A stretch of 64,000 nt of DNA from Trichostrongylus colubriformis (Eukaryota; Nematoda; Chromadorea; Rhabditida; Trichostrongylidae), in the NCBI GenBank assembly GCA_963978905.1, contig OZ022256.1, positions 31,893,426 through 31,957,425 of the forward strand. The letters are read 5' to 3'. Below are positions 56,933 to 64,000 of this stretch, piece by piece. A model generated the notes under the pieces. It ran no database searches and was not told where the DNA came from. It worked only from the letters and a program-made list of their open reading frames with translations. Within the stretch, counting starts at the first letter, position 1; every line of letters starts with the position of its first letter. The position numbers were made by a program, and so were the translations under genes.

Positions 56933-57438
56933 AGTAGCGCTCAAAAGAATTCGGCCAAATGTTGTCACTTTGGTTTTTCACTTGTAACTTTTTTTTGCGA
57001 CTGGACCGATCTAAGAGAAATTTTAGGATGTTTACTTGAAGACACTACTTACTAAATGTACTATTTTGGCTTTCAACAGTGTAAGTTACGTGTTGAATGC
57101 AATTTTTTGGTTTCGGAGTACCATTCCTATGCCGTCCCGCTATGCCGCTGTCATTAATAGTCGTGGTTTTTCTATAGAATATTAATGTTTTCTTAGGCTT
57201 GCTAATTTTATTTTTTGGAAAGAAAGCTGTTTTTCTCGACTGAGCCTTTTTCTTTCCTCCGGTGGTTTCGTAGTAAATTCATGTGAGAAACCGTGAAAAG
57301 TGTCAAGTGGCACACAAGTAGAAGGAAATGTTGGCAATAGGTTCAGGCGCCACATATTAAAATTTTGTCAAATTTGGTCAAGTAGAAAAAAAAGTTATGA
57401 CAAAAAGTGTTTCGCCGAAGACTTTTGAGCGCTACCGT
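56933..57438. mobile_element. Tc1-like MITE, complete (~506 bp)
   Basis: Terminal inverted repeats AGTAGCGCTCAAAAG and CTTTTGAGCGCTAC, extending imperfectly inward (TTCGGC). TIR style and TA context fit Tc1/mariner. No transposase ORF. A degenerate ATCAACACAT-containing sequence flanks it on both sides (56916-56930 and 57446-57462). Confidence 0.8.
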
Positions 57439-60400
57439 TTATCTGCCGCGGATCAACACATGATCCAAGTATCACATTTTACAGGAGGAGCCTTGTACAG
57501 GAGTGTAGGGTACTCAGGGAGACGAAATTTCCTCGAAAGGGGTCGTATTTGAGGGGCGCAAGGGGTGGAATTGCAAAAGTCAGTGATGATCCAGGGTTAT
57601 ATGAGATATGAAAAGCAAAACATGCCGTTAGTTCATCTTCATCAAAATCAAAAAAAGGGTTAAATGGTGGAAACAGGGAAAAAAGGAACATAGTGGTAGA
57701 GCTACTGGTGGCGATGTTGTTGTAGGGACCACTCCACCCCAAGCGTCGCCGGATGCTGCTTTCTTTGCCCATATTAATTTATTGAGATTGCCCGCAGTTA
57801 AGCATACTTGTCGCTATATTCCTGTCATGTGTGTATTCCGAACATTTCTTCGGCTTCCGTGCTGTCTTTAATCAGGTTGTGCTCGTTCTATGACATTGTC
57901 ATTTTCCACCTTATAATCTTTAAAGAACATTATTCCTTCCAAATCGTATTTTTTCAAAAAGAATTCTAATTTCTTTTTGTGTGCGTCAGTATCTCCCTTC
58001 CTTGACATAGCGTTCAGATTCGTTCGCTTTCACTGTACAGTTTTCAATGCTGCATTTTTTTCTTTCCTTTTTATGTGCTTCAAAAATGTTTTCTACATAT
58101 CGTGCTCAATTCAATATATCTAGTTCCTATCTTACACGTAATAATAAATCTGATTCGAAGATCACGTCAGTGGAATCGCTCAACGTTCAAGTCTTATTAT
58201 GTCTAGCGTAGTCAGCTGATTGGGAGGTGTAGCTTTTCATACACACAAAAACACGGTTTTGACAAAATTACCCTTTCGGAGGGGGGGGGGGGTAGTACGA
58301 TGCCTGACCTTAATTCTAAAAGCGAAAAGGTTTAGTTTTGTTAGGATATGAAATCGAATGCAATTGCGGCTCGCGACACGATGACTGCGAAATGGGTTAG
58401 CAAAATCAAGCAGTTACCGTCTCTCAAATCTGTTGATCTTGTGGGGACAGCTTCCCGCTCAGCTTCCGCAGTGCTCTTGGGGATTTTTCAGAATTGTCAC
58501 TTTCGCAATGGTACAGACTGTTCTGTTATGTATGGTTCATTGGGAGAAAGCGCTACCCATTTCATCATGTTTGGTTGGTTCTGCGAAACTTTTCAAGGCC
58601 CTATTTATTACCAAGCAAGTGGAATTTTGCATAGTGCTTAAAAAAGTTTTCAAGATCCCCTTGTGCACTTGCACAGAGCTTTCGGTTTAGTGCCCATTTC
58701 ATAATCGAAGTAACAGATAAACGATATTCTCTGCTACCCATATACATATTTGCGATGTATTTGCCTGATAGGGACCACATGTGAAGTTTCACGCGAAAAC
58801 GTGAGAATCCACTTGAGACACAGCTCCCCGAAGTGACGGCCGGTCTCCTCAGTTTGAGAGGCTTCTTGTTTTATGGTGGAGAGCGAGCATGCCACCTGTA
58901 GTTACCCTAGCCATCCCGTAAACATGGCGTCCCTTCAGCACTCGGTGGCTAAGGCAGTGAACTTCTAGAACAGGTCGTAGCAAAAGTTTCAAATATAAAT
59001 TATGGAGAAAAACACTCGGCGTCCATGAACGCATATAGTTCATGAAAGTCGGCTACCTTGGAAAATGTATTACTTTTCGAAAGTGGTGGATTCTGTTCAT
59101 AGAATGGGTCGTGTGACAAGTGCGCTCGCTCACTGGTCAAACCGACATCAGGTCTCGATGGATTCAAATATAATGGCAACGATGGGAATAAATCGATATT
59201 TCCTACACAGTGGGAAAGAGGAAGGTGCGAACGCTCTTACAATTAGTCTGATGTGGGATCTCTCCATATAGGTGACTCATGACTAGTTTCGGAGAAGAAA
59301 GATGATATCAGATTGCTGTGCAATCCCATGAAAAGCTCCTTTACGTTAAAACCACCCTGATTCCTTAACTATTGTGCTACCGGGTATCTCATTGCTGACG
59401 GTCAGCACATGTGATCTTGATGCAGAACATGGCCTCCCTCCATCCCACTTTTTTGTGGAGGCAACTTGGAGGAAATTTGGTTTTTAGTAAGGGGCTGAAA
59501 GGCAAAGGGCATTTCACAGCGTACCCATGTGAAGAAATGTGAAATATATTTTTACTTCAGGTAAGAATACATAGCAATAAAACAGCTATGCAATCTATGC
59601 ACTTGCAACTGTGCGATCCGGCATCGGCTACAAGTGTTGCAGAGCCCAATAAAAGAGTGGCATCGCATTTGATCCCCGTAAGAGAAGGGCTGTACTGGAG
59701 CACCTTTTTTCCTCAATACCTGGAAGTGCCCTGATCAGGGCCGAGGAAGGCCTGTGTTATAGGAATGCTTCAATAATCGTGTCTATAGTCAGCGGTATCG
59801 CGGTCACTAATTATGTTCGAAACGATTTTCAAAAACATCAGGATGCAATGATCTGTGATTTACCGCGCGAAAACTATGAGGGCTTTTTTGTTCACCTGTT
59901 AGACAGTTTTCTGTATGTCTGACGGGATTTCCCAACTCGACTGATTGTCTTCACGATTTTTCACTCAAATCTTTTCACATTTTGGCACTTCCTTTATGCA
60001 TCCCCATTTTTGAAGTTTAATAGATGGGATCGAATTTAGAAGGTTTTTCAGTATCTCTGAGTTTACATCAATGGGAAAAAGAAATAATACCAAAAGGCCG
60101 ATGTTGCAAGTTCGGATCTTCTAATTACATCTTACATCTACTACCCTTCAGCTCGTACCACTACTTTTCTTCCCGATGTGGACGAAAATCTGACTAAAAC
60201 GGCATTTGTTCTCAAGGAGTACTCCTACTATCTCATTCCTTTATTCTATCGAATTCCTACTCAGCCAAGTTGCGGTCGGTGGATAGTGAGTCACCGCAGA
60301 AAACCAGAGATCACATTAAACGGTTTCGCGGTGCGAGATGATGGTCACTCTTTCCATGTTTTGTGTTTTCAAAGATTTGATTTTGATGCGTAACAGACTC

Positions 60401-60686
60401 TGGTGACTTCTGCAGTATCCCTAAACCCTTGCACATAACACGGCCATTTCCCATCGGGCTCGGGATTGGGAGCTTAAAGATAAACAGCAGCTTAAAGATA
60501 AACAGCTGTTGAAAAACACATCCGACGATAACATGTTACGGTAGCATCGATTCAAAATAGTTCTACGACGTTTGGGAGGCGATGTTACGAGGAGGGGTGG
60601 GAAGCAAAGTGCCATTGCTTGTTGCAGTAACTTCCTTGTGTCAGAGAAGGATTTGCATTAGATGTCGACTCTTCTCAAAGATTTTT
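57439..60686. other. No supported gene; poly-G tract at ~58280
   Basis: 3.2 kb without recognisable coding or RNA genes. The ORFs at 57479-57772 minus, 58348-58690 plus and 60178-60393 plus show no family motif. Confidence 0.4.
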
Positions 60687-60955
60687 CACCATGAGCCCAG
60701 GCCAAAGCTCCAGTTTTTCCTTCACGATGAAGCTTGGAGAGGGAGGTTACTGTCCAGCCATCAACAGCGCTTTCTACTCCACAAGTGTATCACCCACTCA
60801 CAAATAGCACTTATAAATAGTCCCGAGGGAAAGCTCAGATTTTTTTTCCACTCGTAAGGATTCTGCTTACATCGCTCCCGTCAAAATAGAACAAGGCATG
60901 TTTCGTTCATGGAAGACCATTCAAGGTGAATCATACCTCTCCAAAAAAACAAGTT
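60687..60955 (+). repeat. Inverted repeat pair, left copy
   Basis: Similar to the reverse complement of 62645-62945: CTCCAG, GATGAAGC(T/A)TGGAG, TGTCCAGC, CTACTCCACA, CACCCACT, CTGCTTAC(A/G)TCGCTC, GTCAAAATAGAACAAGGCAT and CTCTCCAAAA occur in order. The right copy has an internal duplication of the CACCCACTTCTAAATAG segment. Confidence 0.75.
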
Positions 60956-62640
60956 GAATTTATTTATCAAACTGAAATATTCGGCTGATTACCTGCCACG
61001 CCACTGCGTTCACAAGCTACACGTTTCCTGTAGATCCCACCCTTTTACTGGTTTTCCTTCTTAGTACAACGAGGAGGACGGCTCTTTAGAGCCCCTTCCG
61101 GTCAGGATATTCCTCCCATAGCACTCCAGACTCCACCCAAAAAACAACTGCTGCCAGCGAGTGGAGACCCAATGGTTCGTTCAGTATCCCACCACCAATG
61201 TCTAAGCAGTCGATTCATCTGAAAATGATCTCGATATTCAAATGTGCGTGTTGAAGAAAATATATTGTACGCAGACAGATTTTCTTTATTATCTTCATAG
61301 AAAGCATCAGTAATAGGAGCTCGTATTTAAAAAAAAACAAAAAAACTTAGCTTAAAACAATTCCAAATAAACGGTATATTTTGAGGAAAAAGACGGAGGG
61401 TGACCACACAGGCATCACGTATCTATAATCCGATAAGTCATGTGAAGGGAGACTGAAACTCCGTCAGAGTGCGGTAATGTAATTTGTGCACAGGTCAGTT
61501 CAGTAGGGAGCACGGTTCCAGAGAGCCAGCTAACCTCAAGAGACAGGTACATGAAATTAGAATCGCAAAAAGCAAACATATCTGAAATCGGTTAAAATGT
61601 GGAAAACTCATTATTTGCTACACGAACGTCATATGTAACAGGAGGATGCTCCTTTTTTTCTTTCAATAATTTTTGAAAACCTGTGGTAGAAATACTTCAA
61701 GGAGATCAGAGACATCAGGAAGGAAGTGTGGGCCTGACTGGAAACAAGTATCATGTAAATGACTGAATTCATAAACTTCCAGTGAAATGATATTTAGAAA
61801 TAATGTTATCAATAGTACCGTCACTGGGCAGCTCTTCAGTGAAGCTGGTACTCAGCCCAAATCGCCGTCAAAATGGAAGCTGAACAGGCCATCAGTAAAG
61901 CAAGTACCCTTTCAAAAAAAAATTCGTGAAGTAGTGCCGGAAACATAAACTGGAAGAAAATTTCATTTCCAACAGACCCGATTAGCACTGGAAAGATCAA
62001 AAAATGTCGGGAATCTTCGAACATCCATTCAGCGGAGATTTAGAAGTTGTTGGTTCTAAGAGTGAAATACATACGAACCGTGTACTCCGCAGTGTTATAG
62101 TATGTTTTGATTAATTTACGAAATAGCCTCAAATTTGAACTTGATGAATTCAAACATTATGCTTACCATCTTGTAGAGTGTGTAAATACTATTCGAATGG
62201 TAATAGTGCAGAACCATCCGATATGATAGAGAAATTGCTATTCAAAAACCTGGCTCAACCCAATACTAACGAGCGGCTAATGTACACCAAACTATAGCAA
62301 ACGAAAATCTATAGCGGGATGGATGTTTACAGTGAAAACAGCTGGTAGTGGTCCCCAAATCATTTTCTCATACCTTCTGAGCTACAAAAATGAAATGCTA
62401 CGGTATGAAGTTTTGTGTAGAAAGTGGGTGGAGCATGCGCCGACAATTCTCAAAGTGATCCTGAGAGTCCTCGGTCCCCGTTCATCACCGACGTCGCCGC
62501 CGGCGCGCAAAGTATGAACGCGGCCTTAAACCGTTAAAAGTTGAATGAATGTGAAAAGCGTTTATGGTCAAGAGGAAATGGAGAGGTGGGGGCGTATGGA
62601 AGTTCTGATGTTTTCGTTTCCGGTGAATATTTCATTTTAA
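60956..62640. other. Between inverted repeats, no supported gene
   Basis: No transposase or other gene was recognised between the arms. GC-rich patch GACGTCGCCGCCGGCGCGC at ~62490. Confidence 0.4.
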
Positions 62641-62945
62641 CAAAAAGTTCAATTCAGTGTTTTGGAGAGATATATACACCTTGGATGGTTTTCCATGATC
62701 AAAATATGCCTTGTTCTATTTTGACGTGAGCGACGTAAGCAGAACTTATTGGGGTGAGAAAATCTTCGAGCGGTGTCTCGAAACTGTTTAGAAGTAGGTG
62801 ATACACTTGTGGAACTATTTAGAAGTGGGTGACACCTGTGGAGTAGGAAGCACTGTTGATTGCTGGACAATAACATGACCCTCCATGCTTCATCATGAAG
62901 CAGAAATGCTGGAGTTTTTGCCTCAGCCCATGGTAAGAAGCTCTG
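62641..62945 (-). repeat. Inverted repeat pair, right copy
   Basis: Reverse-complement partner of 60687-60955, about 1.7 kb apart. It contains two tandem versions of the CACCCACTTCTAAATAG-like segment. Confidence 0.75.
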
Positions 62946-63755
62946 AGAGTAGTAAGCCAAAGCTAATGCACCAAAAGCTTTTGCAGAGCGAATGATACGC
63001 TTCTTCCCACCCCTCCCCCATAACGACGCCTCCCAAACGCAGAACTGTTTTTCAGCCGCTGTTTACATTCAAGCGCCCCATCCCGTGCCCGATGTGGGAT
63101 GGCCGTGTTTGGCAATGGTGGTGAAATACTGTAGTAGTCATCTGCGTCTGCTATGCATCAAAATCGATTGTCGAAAACACCAAACAAGTGCAAGAGTGCC
63201 ATACCCTCGCACTGCAGGGCCGTTTAATGTGATCTCTGATTTTCTAGGATGAGTCACGATTCACCGACCGCAACTTGGCTTAGCATGTGAGTGCTGCCTT
63301 TGAGAAAGGCGAGGGTAGGACGACCGAATAATGTTGGTACCCAAATAGGTCAGACGAGCAACAAACGGCCGTTGACTGCATCTCTAGTAAGCGGTCCTAA
63401 CACGAATGCTTTGCTGTGCTACCGTCGCGTGGTTGTTCGGTTACGAAATAGCAGCCTGCATGTGACGCGATGACTTGATTTGTTACGGATACCCTTCGTA
63501 GTAATTTTGGTTTTGTTTGTGAATTTCCTACTCTCCATGAGCCGTGATTACGTCCGGTTTGCCTATCTTTTTATCTTATAATCTATCTCTTTAGCCAGAG
63601 ATGTCATGGACAAAATCCGCAAAACACGCCAAGTTCGGGAATGAAGCTTCGAGGATCTAAATGTTACGGTCAGTCCTATTCACATGATTTTGCTCCTAAT
63701 TTTAGTACTTGGTATCAAAAACTGGGTCTGCTTCATATTGGCACTTCTTGGCCGA
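62946..63755. other. No supported gene
   Basis: The ORFs at 62992-63252 and 63291-63473 show no recognisable motif. Confidence 0.4.
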
Positions 63756-63990
63756 CGTCAGATTGCGCTGTTCTCTGATTTTGTGAGACTACGGTATCTC
63801 GCTCTGCTAGGGGAAACGCAGTAATGAAGAATCTCAGTGCCAAGGAACGCCATCGAAAGTGCTTAACCGTCAGACCGCAAAATAGCGAAGTCTGACGTCG
63901 AACTGCAGCAGTTCCTCATGATAAAGAATCGGGATCGAAAAAGCAGTTTTTTCTATTCTTTCTTGCACTTTTTTTTTGCAGTCTCGGTCC
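63756..63990 (+). repeat. Dispersed repeat, right copy
   Basis: Partner of 270-500: GACGTCAGATTGCGCTG, TCTGATTTTGTGAG, AAATAGCGAAGTCTGACGTCG and AAGCAGTTTTTT then TTGCACTTTTTT. Diverged. Confidence 0.5.
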
Positions 63991-64000
63991 ATATGATCTT

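Noticed and set aside
1..64000. CRISPR arrays
   Set aside because: Tandem repeats here have no short-repeat/unique-spacer structure and the genome is eukaryotic.

Overview
This window reads as a parasitic-type, clade V (strongylid, hookworm-like) nematode genome segment. The strongest evidence is a tandem array of spliced-leader SL1 RNA genes, which exist only in nematodes. Short introns with TTTCAG-like acceptors and several decayed mariner, Tc1-like, piggyBac-like and BEL/Pao elements agree with this. The assignment below phylum level is inference. No bacterial-style operons, CRISPR arrays or convincing tRNA or rRNA genes are visible.

Layout. 1-4.5 kb holds dispersed repeats, a 186-bp fold-back and a ~140-bp minisatellite. 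4.5-8.6 kb is a BEL/Pao LTR retrotransposon with an intact gag-protease ORF but no reverse transcriptase or most of the integrase. 8.9-10 kb holds two SL1 genes of a divergent subfamily. 10-13 kb is AT-rich repeat sequence. At 13.0-13.7 kb two further SL1 genes appear. An apparently exact 4,412-bp copy of 5456-9867 follows at 13733-18144, and it fuses satellite spacer in frame to the BEL ORF. From 18.1 kb to the 200-bp N gap (25016-25215) runs a regular array of SL1 genes with 447-464 bp spacing. In total 21 SL1 copies are visible, 19 if the 4.4-kb duplication is an assembly artefact. No 5S rRNA gene lies in the repeat unit, unlike the linked 5S/SL1 cluster of C. elegans.

26-29 kb contains two broken mariner copies. 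From 40.0 kb down to 32.3 kb on the minus strand lie two multi-exon genes. The first is a large (~1,060 residue) protein with one C2H2 finger whose exons 2-21 can be connected with consistent splice phases. The second is a nine-exon, 573-residue type I membrane glycoprotein with signal peptide, internal fusion-peptide-like segment, helical region and C-terminal anchor, i.e. envelope-like architecture. Upstream of the first gene are a conserved hairpin and a tandem array of ~120-bp units carrying a GGCGCCGGCGCC palindrome. The same upstream region plus the first four exons recur, inverted and truncated, at 55.4-56.9 kb. This suggests that an envelope-bearing mobile or virus-derived element family underlies the region. 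No polymerase or integrase for it was seen.

42-64 kb is mostly intergenic. It holds possible galaxin-like exons (44.2-47.2 kb) split by a TIR element, a piggyBac-like non-autonomous element with TTAA ends, a complete Tc1-like MITE and its truncated sibling, and several dispersed repeat pairs.
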